Shown here: in pieces, positions 16,305-24,198 of the stretch
Numbering within the stretch: the first letter of the stretch is position 1
Layout: each line of letters starts with the position of its first letter
Assembly: GCA_937916485.1 (NCBI GenBank)
Contig: CALFSV010000255.1
Coordinates: 1-64,000, forward strand
Length of the DNA: 64,000 nucleotides
DNA from: an uncultured Paracoccaceae bacterium
Lineage (GTDB): Bacteria; Pseudomonadota; Alphaproteobacteria; Rhodobacterales; Rhodobacteraceae
Direction of reading: 5' to 3'
Notes under the pieces: model-generated
Database searches by the model: none
What the model saw: the letters and a program-made list of their open reading frames with translations, nothing else
What the model was told of the DNA's origin: nothing
Translations under genes and position numbers: made by a program

Positions 16305-17755
16305 CACACTCCGCTCGCCGGGATCCCCGATCGGGCCACAGGGCGCGGATCGGTGAGGGCCTTCCAAGATGACAGCGCCCGGTTGACCGGTGCATTGGCC
16401 TCGCGCGGGACAAACTGGCCGTGCCCTTCCTGGGTCCGCACCTCGCCATCGTGCACCACGACCTTGCCCCGCGACAGGGTAAAGCGGGGCAGGCCCTTGA
16501 CCTCTTTTCCCTCAAAGACGTTGTAGTCGATAGCCGATTGCTGACTGGCGGCCGTAATCGTCTTTGACTTTTCCGGGTCCCAGACAACCAGATCGGCGTC
16601 AGCGCCAACCAGAACGGCGCCCTTGCGCGGATAGCAATTCAGGATCTTGGCGATATTGGTCGAGGTGACGGCGACAAATTCGTTCAACGTCAGGCGACCC
16701 GTGGTCACCCCATGGGTCCAAAGCATCGGCATCCGGTCTTCCAGACCCCCCGTCCCGTTGGGGATCTTGGTAAAGTCACCAAGGCCAAAACGCTTCTGTT
16801 CGGTCGTAAAGGCACAGTGATCCGTTGCCACGACCGAGAGAGAGCCCGATTGCAAACCGGCCCAAAGCGAATCCTGATGTTTCTTGTCCCGAAATGGAGG
16901 CGACATGACGCGCCGCGCTGCATGGTCCCAATCGGGGTGAGCGTACTCGCTTTCGTCCAGGGTAAGGTGCTGGATCAGCGGCTCTCCCCAAACCCGCTTG
17001 CCCTGCTGGCGGGCCCGGCGGATGGCCTCATGCGCCTCTTCACAGGACGTGTGAACCACATAAAGCGGCACCCCGGCCATATCAGCGATCATGATCGCCC
17101 GGTTCGTCGCCTCCCCCTCAACCTGAGGGGGGCGGGAATAGGCATGGGCCTCGGGTCCGCTGTTGCCCGCCTCCATCAGCTTGCGCTGAAGCTCGGCCAC
17201 CACATCACCGTTTTCGGCATGGACCATCGCCACACCGCCCAACTCGCCCAGGCGGCTGAACGATGCATAAAGCTCATCGTCATTGACCATCAGGGCGCCC
17301 TTGTAGGCCATGAAATGCTTGAAGGTCGTGATGCCCTTGTCGATCACCTTGGGCATGTCGTCAAAGACCTGCTCTCCCCACCATGTAATGGCCATGTGGT
17401 AGGAATAGTCGCAATTGGCGCGCGTAGATTTGTTGTGCCACATCTGAAGGCCGTCAAGCAGGCCTTGGCCCGGCGCTGGCAGGACAAAGTCGACGACCAT
17501 GGTCGTTCCCCCTGACACCGCCGCCCGGGTCCCGCTTTCAAAATCGTCAGCCGAATAGGTGCCCATGAACGGCATTTCGAGGTGGGTGTGGGGATCAATG
17601 CCGCCGGGCATGACGTAGCAGCCGGTGGCATCAAGCGTTTCATCACCAGACAGGCCCTGGCCAATCTCGATGATGCGCCCACCATCGACCAAGACATCCG
17701 CCTTGTAGGTCAGGTCGGCGGTCACGACGGTGCCATTCTTGATCACGGTACTCAT
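16304..17755 (-). CDS. Dihydropyrimidinase
   Basis: A 483-residue amidohydrolase that opens dihydrouracil or dihydrothymine to N-carbamoyl-beta-amino acids, step two of the reductive pathway. Metal ligands are visible as GIDPHTHLEMPF, the lysine to be carboxylated in TFKHFMAYKG, later VHAEN and YVVHTS histidines, and the ATDHCAF aspartate motif. Length and motifs fit dihydropyrimidinase/D-hydantoinase. It follows a small lipoprotein gene and pydC in the same direction, all behind the RutR operator at 19493-19510. Common symbols are pydB or hydA; I leave the symbol empty because usage varies. Confidence 0.95.
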   Translation of the reverse strand: MSTVIKNGTVVTADLTYKADVLVDGGRIIEIGQGLSGDETLDATGCYVMPGGIDPHTHLEMPFMGTYSADDFESGTRAAVSGGTTMVVDFVLPAPGQGLLDGLQMWHNKSTRANCDYSYHMAITWWGEQVFDDMPKVIDKGITTFKHFMAYKGALMVNDDELYASFSRLGELGGVAMVHAENGDVVAELQRKLMEAGNSGPEAHAYSRPPQVEGEATNRAIMIADMAGVPLYVVHTSCEEAHEAIRRARQQGKRVWGEPLIQHLTLDESEYAHPDWDHAARRVMSPPFRDKKHQDSLWAGLQSGSLSVVATDHCAFTTEQKRFGLGDFTKIPNGTGGLEDRMPMLWTHGVTTGRLTLNEFVAVTSTNIAKILNCYPRKGAVLVGADADLVVWDPEKSKTITAASQQSAIDYNVFEGKEVKGLPRFTLSRGKVVVHDGEVRTQEGHGQFVPREANAPVNRALSSWKALTDPRPVARSGIPASGV

Positions 17756-17808
17756 CTGGTCATCCCTCTCTCATGAAAAATTTCGGTCCCTGCCGGGAAC
17801 GTCGGCCG

Positions 17809-18072
17809 TCACAATCCTTGCTGGCCTTCGCAAATGGGGTTGCCGTTGGCATCCCTGACCTGAAAGCCCGAAGGGGGATCGGTCCGTTCTATCGAAAAAA
17901 GGTAGCAACCATCAGTATTCTGAAACACCGAAGATACCGGTGTTCCGGGCGGCAGTACCGATGCGACTTCTGCCGGAAGGGTTGGTGGCACGTCCCGATC
18001 TGATCCCGGGGGCGGTGGAACGGCGCAGGCTGCGACCAACGGCAGCAGCAGGAAGGACAGATATCGGGACAT
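17809..18072 (-). CDS. Small predicted lipoprotein
   Basis: An 87-residue protein with a lipoprotein signal: MSRYLSFLLLPLVAAC with the lipobox LVAAC (Cys at residue 16), then a proline-rich linker PPPPGSDRDVPPTLP. Two further cysteines (DGCYLF and PICEG) may pair. ATG 18072 has GGAG about 8 nt upstream. It lies between pydC and dihydropyrimidinase in the same direction. I know of no function for it; its position within the pyrimidine operon may be incidental. Confidence 0.75.
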   Translation of the reverse strand: MSRYLSFLLLPLVAACAVPPPPGSDRDVPPTLPAEVASVLPPGTPVSSVFQNTDGCYLFSIERTDPPSGFQVRDANGNPICEGQQGL

Positions 18073-18173
18073 TCAGAACTCCAAAACATTCAAGTCAGGC
18101 AAGCAACGGCAAGCCCTGGCAATACCCGATCCTTGCAGGTCCGCCCCTGCGCGGGTCAAGGGCAAGCGTCCGC

Positions 18174-19436
18174 TCACGCGACAATACCTGCCGTTTCGAC
18201 AACTGCATGAAACAGGACATCCGTGCCCTTGGCCGCCCAATCGGGCGTGATCTCTTCTGCCTCGTTATGGCTCAGGCCGTTCTTGCAGGGGCACATCACC
18301 ATGACCGTCGGGGCGACCCGGTTGATCCAGCAGGCATCGTGCCCTGCGCCCGATACGATATCGAGATGGCTGTATCCCAGCCGTTCAGCAGCCGACCGGA
18401 CCGTATTGACCAGCGTCGGATCAAACGTGACCGGATCAAAATGCCCGACCGGTTCGATACTAATACCAAGACCCAGCTCCTTTGCGATCTCGGCCGCGGC
18501 AGCCTCGACCTGGGTCCGCATGGACGTCAGCTTCGCCAGCTCAGGAGAGCGGATGTCGACGGTAAAGACAGCCTTGCCCGGGATCACATTGCGCGAGTTG
18601 GGGTAGACATTGGCCTGCCCCACCGCGCCGACCGCGCCGGGCTGATGGTCCATGGCGATCTGGTGCACAGCTTCCATGATCCGGGCCATGCCCAGCCCGG
18701 CGTTTACCCTCATCGCCATGGGGGTAGATCCGGTATGGGCGTCCTTACCCGTCAGAGTAATCTCTAGCCACCAAAGGCCCTGGCCATGGGTGACGACTCC
18801 GATATCCTTGCCTTCGGCTTCGAGGATCGGGCCCTGTTCGATGTGCAGTTCAAGAAAGGCGTGCATCTTGCGGTCGCCTACCTTTTCGGTGCCCTTCCAG
18901 CCGATACGCTCCAATTCATCCCCAAAGGCTTTGCCATCCGCATCGGTCCGGGCATAGGCCCAGTCCTGTTCGTGGATGCCGGCAAACACACCAGAGGCCA
19001 GCATGGCAGGGGCAAAACGGGTCCCCTCTTCGTTGGTCCAGTTGGTCACCACGATCGGATGATGGGTCTTGATCCCCAGATCATTGAGGGTCCGCAAAAC
19101 CTCTAGCCCACCCAGGACACCCAGAACGCCGTCGTATTTTCCGCCAGTCGGCTGAGTATCAAGGTGGCTGCCCACATAGACCGGAAGGGCGTCGGGGTCG
19201 GTGCCTTCTCGCCGGGCAAACATGGTGCCCATCTCGTCCAGCCCCATGGTGCAGCCTGCCGCCTCACACCATTTCTGAAACAGGGCGCGGCCTTCGGCAT
19301 CGGCATCCGTCACGGTCTGGCGGTTGTTACCGCCCGCCACGCCGGGTCCGATCTTGGCCATCTCCATCAGGCTGTCCCACAGCCGGGCCCCGTCAATCTT
19401 GAGGTTCGCGCCGGGCGCTTGCGGGGTCGGGGACAT
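18174..19436 (-). CDS. Beta-ureidopropionase / N-carbamoyl amino acid amidohydrolase (M20 hydantoinase-carbamoylase type)
   Basis: A 420-residue Zn-dependent M20-type amidase of the allantoate amidohydrolase/carbamoylase class. Metal and catalytic motifs: GSHLDTQPTGGKYDGVLGVLGGLEVL, TNWTNEEGTRFAPAMLASGVF, LELHIEQGPILE, and SGAGHDACWINRVAP. It should release beta-alanine or beta-aminoisobutyrate plus CO2 and ammonia, the third reductive step (often called pydC). An ATG at 19448 is in frame, but GGAG overlaps that first codon region with correct spacing to ATG 19436, which I prefer. The RutR-type palindrome lies 57 nt upstream. Confidence 0.92.
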   Translation of the reverse strand: MSPTPQAPGANLKIDGARLWDSLMEMAKIGPGVAGGNNRQTVTDADAEGRALFQKWCEAAGCTMGLDEMGTMFARREGTDPDALPVYVGSHLDTQPTGGKYDGVLGVLGGLEVLRTLNDLGIKTHHPIVVTNWTNEEGTRFAPAMLASGVFAGIHEQDWAYARTDADGKAFGDELERIGWKGTEKVGDRKMHAFLELHIEQGPILEAEGKDIGVVTHGQGLWWLEITLTGKDAHTGSTPMAMRVNAGLGMARIMEAVHQIAMDHQPGAVGAVGQANVYPNSRNVIPGKAVFTVDIRSPELAKLTSMRTQVEAAAAEIAKELGLGISIEPVGHFDPVTFDPTLVNTVRSAAERLGYSHLDIVSGAGHDACWINRVAPTVMVMCPCKNGLSHNEAEEITPDWAAKGTDVLFHAVVETAGIVA

Positions 19437-19492
19437 TTGTATCTCCATCTTGTCAGGCCACCCTGCATTCCGGCAGGGCCAGGCACAACTGA

Positions 19493-19510
19493 TTTGACCA
19501 ACTGGTCAAA
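19493..19510. promoter_or_regulatory. RutR-type operator between pydC and rutR
   Basis: A perfect 18-bp palindrome, TTTGACCA-AC-TGGTCAAA. It contains an exact match to the TTGACCA-N2-TGGTCAA site known for Escherichia coli RutR. It lies in the divergent promoter region, 57 nt before pydC and 33 nt before rutR, so it can control both. Confidence 0.92.
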
Positions 19511-19542
19511 GCGACGCTAACACGGAGGTACGGGCAGTCAAG

Positions 19543-20172
19543 ATGCCCAGCCCAGGAAAGGACCTGCCGTTGGCTCAACCGCGTACCCGCATCCAGACCC
19601 GGAACCGCGAAGCCATTCTGGCGGCCGGTCTTGAAGTCTTTTCGTCGCAAGGGTTTAGAGGGGCGACATTGGATGAGATCGCGGCCAAGGCCGGATTGTC
19701 CAAGCCCAACCTGCTCTATTACTTCCCCTCGAAAGAGGCCATTCACCATGCGCTACTGGACGGGCTGCTTGCCACTTGGCTTGACCCGCTGCGGGCGCTG
19801 GACCCCAAAGGCCCACCTAAGGCCGAAATCCTCGCCTACGTTCAGCGCAAACTGGCGATGAGCCGCGACTACCCGCGGGAAAGCCGCCTTTTCGCAAACG
19901 AAATCCTGCAGGGCGCGCCAAGGATCGAGCCTGCGCTGTCGGGAGAACTGAAGACACTTGTCGACGAAAAGGCAAAGGTCATTCGCGGGTGGTCTGACGC
20001 CGGGCAAATCGCAGCTGTCGACCCGCATCACCTCGTCTTCTCGATCTGGGCGCTGACCCAACACTACGCCGATTTTGACGTCCAGGTCCGGGCGGTGCTG
20101 GGAGGGACCGACCCCTTTCCTGGGGCGGAGGAGTACCTTGACCAATTGTTCAGCCGGATGCTTGCCGTCTGA
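19543..20172 (+). CDS. rutR: TetR-family pyrimidine utilisation regulator RutR
   Basis: A 209-residue TetR regulator. The HTH spans about residues 20-65 (ILAAGLEVFSSQGFRGATLDEIAAKAGLSKPNLLYYFPSKEAIHHAL). The ligand-domain blocks SRDYPRESRLFANEILQGAP and FSIWALTQHYADFDVQVRAV closely match E. coli RutR, which is released from DNA by uracil or thymine. It is divergent from pydC over a perfect RutR-type palindrome and flanked on both sides by pyrimidine catabolic genes. An ATG at 19543 was used; SD-like CGGAGG lies 15 nt upstream, a long spacing. It likely represses the pyd genes and itself. Confidence 0.93.
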   Translation: MPSPGKDLPLAQPRTRIQTRNREAILAAGLEVFSSQGFRGATLDEIAAKAGLSKPNLLYYFPSKEAIHHALLDGLLATWLDPLRALDPKGPPKAEILAYVQRKLAMSRDYPRESRLFANEILQGAPRIEPALSGELKTLVDEKAKVIRGWSDAGQIAAVDPHHLVFSIWALTQHYADFDVQVRAVLGGTDPFPGAEEYLDQLFSRMLAV

Positions 20173-20181
20173 CGGACCCCG

Positions 20182-20568
20182 CTAGACGGCACGGGCCTCG
20201 TCAGCGTGAAAGTCGATATGCAGATGGTTCCCATCCGGGTCCCAGATATTGACCTGAACGATGGGGAATGTCGGCACCCGGGTCAGCTCGTACTTTTCAC
20301 CCATCTGATCCAGCTTGGCGATGAACTTATCCAAGCCCTTCGCCCGAAAGGCCCCATGCTCCAGCTTCAGGTCGTTGGGGTCTGATCCCGGTTCTGCCTT
20401 TACCTCGACCACATGGACCATCGCCTGATCCTTGGCATAAAGCCAGGCCCCCGGAAAACTGAAGTTCGGACGGGGCCCAGGCTTCATGCCAAGGACCTTG
20501 TCGTACCAGTCAATCATTTCTGCCAGCCGCGTGGTGCGGATGTTGATATGGTCCAGGTCTTCAATCAT
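20182..20568 (-). CDS. VOC-superfamily (glyoxalase-like) protein
   Basis: A 128-residue vicinal-oxygen-chelate fold protein: start IEDLDHINIRTTRLAEMIDWYDKVLGMKPG, middle LYAKDQAMVHVVEVK and LEHGAFRAKGLD, end VNIWDPDGNHLHIDFHADE. The metal-ligand pattern His..His/Glu..Glu region is present in HINIRT, LEHGAF and NHLHIDF. It follows preA by 5 nt in the same direction and should be cotranscribed. Its role in pyrimidine breakdown is unknown; removal of a reactive aldehyde by-product is one speculative option. Confidence 0.85.
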   Translation of the reverse strand: MIEDLDHINIRTTRLAEMIDWYDKVLGMKPGPRPNFSFPGAWLYAKDQAMVHVVEVKAEPGSDPNDLKLEHGAFRAKGLDKFIAKLDQMGEKYELTRVPTFPIVQVNIWDPDGNHLHIDFHADEARAV

Positions 20569-20573
20569 TTGAC

Positions 20574-21878
20574 TTACTCCGCAGCCTGGGCGGCCGGGTT
20601 ATTGGGATGGGTGGTCCAGTTGGCATAGTCCGATGTCACAACCTTGCCTGTACGCGGATCAACCGCTCCGTCAGGCATCCGTTCCATCGTGATGCAGTCC
20701 TCGACGGGGCAAACATCGACACACAGGTTACAGGCCACGCATTCTGCGTCAATCACCTCGAACACCCGGCCTTCCTTCATCGCGATCGCCTGGTGCGAGG
20801 TATCTTCGCAGGCGGCATAGCAGCGACCGCATTTGATGCAGGCATCCTGGTCGATCTTGGCCTTGGCGACGTAGTTCAGGTTCAGATACTGCCAGTCGGT
20901 AACATTGGGCACGGCCCGTCCGACAAAATCCGCCGTAGTCTCATAGCCCTTTTCGTCCATCCATTGGGACATGCCGGAAATCATTTCCTGAACGATCTTG
21001 AAGCCATAGGTCATCACGGCCGTGCAGACCTGTACGTTGCCGGCCCCCAGAACCATGAATTCTGCGGCATCGCGCCATGTAGTGACGCCGCCGATGCCCG
21101 AAATGGGCAGGCCCCGCGTCTCGGCATCGCGGGCAATGTCGGCCACCATGTTCAGGGCAATCGGCTTGACCGCAGGGCCACAAAAACCACCGTGGCTGCC
21201 CTTGCCGTCGATAGAGGGCTCGGGGCTCATCGTATCGAGGTTGACCGACGTGATCGAAGAAACCGTATTGATCAATGACACCGCATCCGCCCCACCCGCC
21301 ATGGCGGCACGGGCCGGGTAGCGGATGTCGGTGATGTTTGGCGTCAGCTTGACGATGACGGGCATCCGGGTGGACTGTTTGCACCAGCGGGCAACCATCT
21401 CGATGTATTCGGGGACCTGGCCAACAGCGGCTCCCATCCCACGCTCGCTCATGCCGTGGGGGCAACCAAAGTTCAGTTCGATCCCGTCGGCGCCTGTCTC
21501 TTCGACCAGGGGCAGGATTGCCTTCCAGGCGCTTTCCTCGCAAGGGACCATGATCGACACCACCATGGCGCGGTCGGGGTAGTCCCGCTTGACCGCCTTG
21601 ATCTCGCGCAGGTTCACCTCAAGCGGGCGATCGGTGATCAGTTCGATGTTGTTGATACCCAGGACCCGGCGGTCGGCCCCATAGACAACGCCGTAGCGAG
21701 GACCGTTGACGTTAACGATGGGGGGGCCAGCCTCGCCAAGGGTCTTCCAGACCACACCACCCCAGCCGGCCTCAAAGGCGCGGCGCACGTTGTATTCCTT
21801 GTCCGTCGGCGGGGCCGAGGCCAGCCAGAACGGGTTTGGGGATTTGATTCCAATAAAGTCGCTTCTCAGATCGGCCAT
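20574..21878 (-). CDS. preA: NAD-dependent dihydropyrimidine dehydrogenase subunit PreA
   Basis: A 434-residue catalytic subunit: an FMN-binding dihydroorotate-dehydrogenase-like barrel (residues about 1-310) with ELNFGCPHGMSERGMG and VIVKLTPNITDI, followed by two [4Fe-4S] ferredoxin motifs, CIKCGRCYAACEDTSHQAI and CVACNLCVDVCPVEDC. With PreT it reduces uracil and thymine to the 5,6-dihydro forms at NAD(P)H expense. The two proteins together equal the fused animal DPD. It follows preT after an 84-nt gap that holds two palindromic repeats. Confidence 0.96.
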   Translation of the reverse strand: MADLRSDFIGIKSPNPFWLASAPPTDKEYNVRRAFEAGWGGVVWKTLGEAGPPIVNVNGPRYGVVYGADRRVLGINNIELITDRPLEVNLREIKAVKRDYPDRAMVVSIMVPCEESAWKAILPLVEETGADGIELNFGCPHGMSERGMGAAVGQVPEYIEMVARWCKQSTRMPVIVKLTPNITDIRYPARAAMAGGADAVSLINTVSSITSVNLDTMSPEPSIDGKGSHGGFCGPAVKPIALNMVADIARDAETRGLPISGIGGVTTWRDAAEFMVLGAGNVQVCTAVMTYGFKIVQEMISGMSQWMDEKGYETTADFVGRAVPNVTDWQYLNLNYVAKAKIDQDACIKCGRCYAACEDTSHQAIAMKEGRVFEVIDAECVACNLCVDVCPVEDCITMERMPDGAVDPRTGKVVTSDYANWTTHPNNPAAQAAE

Positions 21879-21894
21879 CTCTTGCCCTCCGTTC

Positions 21895-21920
21895 GTAAGG
21901 TGGGTCCAGACCCACCTTAC
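21895..21920. repeat. GTAAGG palindromic repeat, copy 3
   Basis: Perfect 12-bp arms GTAAGGTGGGTC and GACCCACCTTAC with a 2-nt centre CA, between preT and preA. The inner pair C-G replaces T-A of copy 4 with pairing kept. Confidence 0.82.
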
Positions 21921-21940
21921 CGTAAATCCGACGCTAGAAC

Positions 21941-21966
21941 GTAAGGTGGGTTCAAACCCACCTTAC
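21941..21966. repeat. GTAAGG palindromic repeat, copy 4 (overlaps preT stop)
   Basis: Perfect 12-bp arms GTAAGGTGGGTT and AACCCACCTTAC with a 2-nt centre CA. Its right end includes the preT stop codon (21963-21965), so the repeat forms the 3' end of that gene. Confidence 0.82.
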
Positions 21967-23291
21967 CCCATCAGCGCCTTGTGAATGTCCTCAGCCGCAT
22001 CGCGGCCCTCTGCCACTGCCGTCACGGTCAGGTCATCTCCGCCTGAGGCGCAATCACCCCCCGCCCAGACACCCGCAACGCTGGTCTGGCCCGCACCGGT
22101 TACGGCAATCTTGCCGCCCTCCAGGGCGAGGCCGCCGTCCGTTGTCAGGACCTGTCCGATCGCCTTGAACACCTGATCCGCCGCCAGACGGAACCGTTCT
22201 CCTGTCCCCTTGAGGACCCCATCTTCTTCGCCGGTATACTCAAGTTCAATCTCGCCAACCGATCCGTTGCCATGCACCGCGACAGGCATCACGTTGAACA
22301 ACAGCCGCACACCATGTGAGGCCGCCAGGTCCTGCTCGTACCGGCTGGCCCCCATCCTGTCGCGGCTGCGACGGTAAGCGATGGTGACACTGTCCGCCCC
22401 GAGCAATTTGGACTGCACTGCCGCGTCAACCGCCGTCATCCCGCCGCCGATGACGACGACATTACGTCCAACAGGGAGGGCGGCCAGATCCTCGGCCTGA
22501 CGCAGGTCAGCGATGAATGCGACCGCGTCCTCCACGCCTGCCTTGTCTTCACCATCCGCTCGCAGGGCATTTACCCCACCTAGGCCAACCCCAAGGAAGA
22601 CCGCGTCAAAATCGGACTTCAGGCCCTCAAGCGTCAGGCCGTCTCCCAGCATCTTGCCGGTCTCAACCGTGATCCCGCCAATACCAAGAAGCCAGTCGAC
22701 TTCGCGCGAGGCGAAACTGTCAGTGGCCTTGTAGGCCGCGATGCCGAATTCGTTCAGGCCGCCGGGTCGGGCCTTGGCCTCAAATAGCGTGACGGCATGG
22801 CCCTTCATGGCCAGACGGTGTGCGCAAGCAAGGCCAGCCGGTCCCGCACCGACCACAGCCACCGCTTTGCCTGTCGGCGCCGCTCTTTCGAAGGGATGGT
22901 CGCCCGTCTCCATCAGGACATCGGTCGCATAGCGCTGCAGGCGACCGATCTCGACCGGCTTGCCCTCTGCCGCTTCGCGCACACAGGCCTCTTCGCAAAG
23001 CGTCTCGGTCGGGCAGACCCGGGCGCACATACCGCCAAGGATATTCTGTTCGAAAATGGTCCGCGCCGCTGCCTCGGGCGTGCCAGTCTGGATTTGCCGG
23101 ATGAACAGCGGAATATCGATCGAGGTCGGACAGGCCGTGATGCAAGGCGCGTCATAGCAAAAGTAACAGCGATCTGCCGCCACCGCCGCTTCGTGCGGGG
23201 CGTAGGGGGTGTGAAGATCGCCAAAGTTCTCGGCGATCTGGGACGGGGGCAATCGGCCCGGAACGATCCCTGGCGTCATTGGGTTCGGCAT
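21963..23291 (-). CDS. preT: Dihydropyrimidine dehydrogenase subunit PreT (NAD(P)-binding flavoprotein)
   Basis: A 442-residue GltD-like subunit. The N-terminal Fe-S region has CYFCYDAPCITACPTSIDIP and GGMCARVCPTETLCEEACVR; the FAD fold starts at VAVVGAGPAGLACAHRLAMKGH and the NAD(P) fold at NVVVIGGGMTAVDAAVQS. It passes electrons from NAD(P)H to PreA. It is the first gene of preT-preA-VOC, and a palindrome containing a RutR-like site lies 48-78 nt upstream of its start. The final codons lie within a GTAAGG repeat. Confidence 0.95.
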   Translation of the reverse strand: MPNPMTPGIVPGRLPPSQIAENFGDLHTPYAPHEAAVAADRCYFCYDAPCITACPTSIDIPLFIRQIQTGTPEAAARTIFEQNILGGMCARVCPTETLCEEACVREAAEGKPVEIGRLQRYATDVLMETGDHPFERAAPTGKAVAVVGAGPAGLACAHRLAMKGHAVTLFEAKARPGGLNEFGIAAYKATDSFASREVDWLLGIGGITVETGKMLGDGLTLEGLKSDFDAVFLGVGLGGVNALRADGEDKAGVEDAVAFIADLRQAEDLAALPVGRNVVVIGGGMTAVDAAVQSKLLGADSVTIAYRRSRDRMGASRYEQDLAASHGVRLLFNVMPVAVHGNGSVGEIELEYTGEEDGVLKGTGERFRLAADQVFKAIGQVLTTDGGLALEGGKIAVTGAGQTSVAGVWAGGDCASGGDDLTVTAVAEGRDAAEDIHKALMG

Positions 23292-23338
23292 GACTGGCTC
23301 CCTGGCATGCGGCTCTTATTGACGACAGCCTGCCACAA

Positions 23339-23369
23339 CCCAAAATTTTATCAAATGGTAAATTTTGGG
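23339..23369. promoter_or_regulatory. Palindrome with degenerate RutR-like site upstream of preT
   Basis: Outer arms CCCAAAATTT and AAATTTTGGG are perfect. Inside, 23347-23362 reads TTTATCA-AA-TGGTAAA. Scored against TTGACCA-N2-TGGTCAA it keeps 11 of 14 informative positions. It lies 48-78 nt before the preT start and also just past the stop codon of the upstream SDR gene, so it could be an operator, a terminator arm, or both. No T-tract follows. Confidence 0.55.
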
Positions 23370-23382
23370 CATCTTGCGAATG

Positions 23383-24198
23383 CTACCGAAACTTGTCCTT
23401 CCATTCGGGATGCCAGCGCGACAAGGGTGGCCGCTTTTCAGTAAGGTCGCTTGCGCCCCAGAGGATGCGGCGGTTGTCCATTTCTGTCGTGACATCGTCA
23501 TCCGGGCAAATGATGTAGAACTGCCCCTCGGCGATAGCGTCCAACATGAAGCCCGCCACCTGATCGGCCGACCACGCCCCCGGCTTGGGCAGATCCTTGC
23601 CCGTCGTGGTCCAGCCCGGCACCAACAGATAGGCCGCAATTCGAGGCCCCGGTTCGGACCTCAACCGATGCTCCAGCTGTTCGGTGTAGGTTTTCAGCGC
23701 CGATTTGGTCACGTTGTAGATGACGTTGCCGGGCGGATTGGTGATCCCCTGCTTTGAACCTGTGTTGACGATGATCGCCTCTTTGCCCGCGGCCTGCATC
23801 CGGGGCAGAAACGCCCTTTCCCCATGGACCGGGCCCCAGAAGTTAACATCCATTGTCCGGTGCCAATCCTCCATACTGTCGTCTTGGCCGCCTTTGACCC
23901 GCGCGGCAGCATTGTTCATCAGCAGGGCGCAGTCGCCGAAACGGTCGTAGGTTGCGGCTGCCAGCGCCTCCAGATCAGCGGGATTGGCGACGTCGGTCCG
24001 GACGGACATCACCGCATCCACACCGCCGGGGGCGACCTTTGCGACATCCGCGGCGGTCGCATCAAGCTCGGGCGCAACATCGGCCAGAACGACGTTCATC
24101 CCCCGCTCCGCCAGCCTCAATGCGACGGCTCGACCAATGCCCGAGGCCGCCCCGGTTATGACGGCCGTGCGGCCCTTGGTCAGCATATGATCGCTCAT
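23383..24198 (-). CDS. SDR-family oxidoreductase, last gene of the glycosidase operon
   Basis: A 271-residue classical SDR: cofactor motif TGAASGIGRAVALRLAERG, NNAAAR, catalytic Ser in VNTGSKQG region and Tyr/Lys in YNVTK. The aspartate at the end of strand 2 (VLADVAPE) favours NAD(H). It overlaps the upstream GH4 gene by ATGA and ends the chain that starts with the sugar importer. Substrate is not visible; because GH4 enzymes work through a 3-keto sugar intermediate and a flavoprotein lies upstream, a keto-sugar or sugar substrate is a reasonable guess. Confidence 0.85.
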   Translation of the reverse strand: MSDHMLTKGRTAVITGAASGIGRAVALRLAERGMNVVLADVAPELDATAADVAKVAPGGVDAVMSVRTDVANPADLEALAAATYDRFGDCALLMNNAAARVKGGQDDSMEDWHRTMDVNFWGPVHGERAFLPRMQAAGKEAIIVNTGSKQGITNPPGNVIYNVTKSALKTYTEQLEHRLRSEPGPRIAAYLLVPGWTTTGKDLPKPGAWSADQVAGFMLDAIAEGQFYIICPDDDVTTEMDNRRILWGASDLTEKRPPLSRWHPEWKDKFR

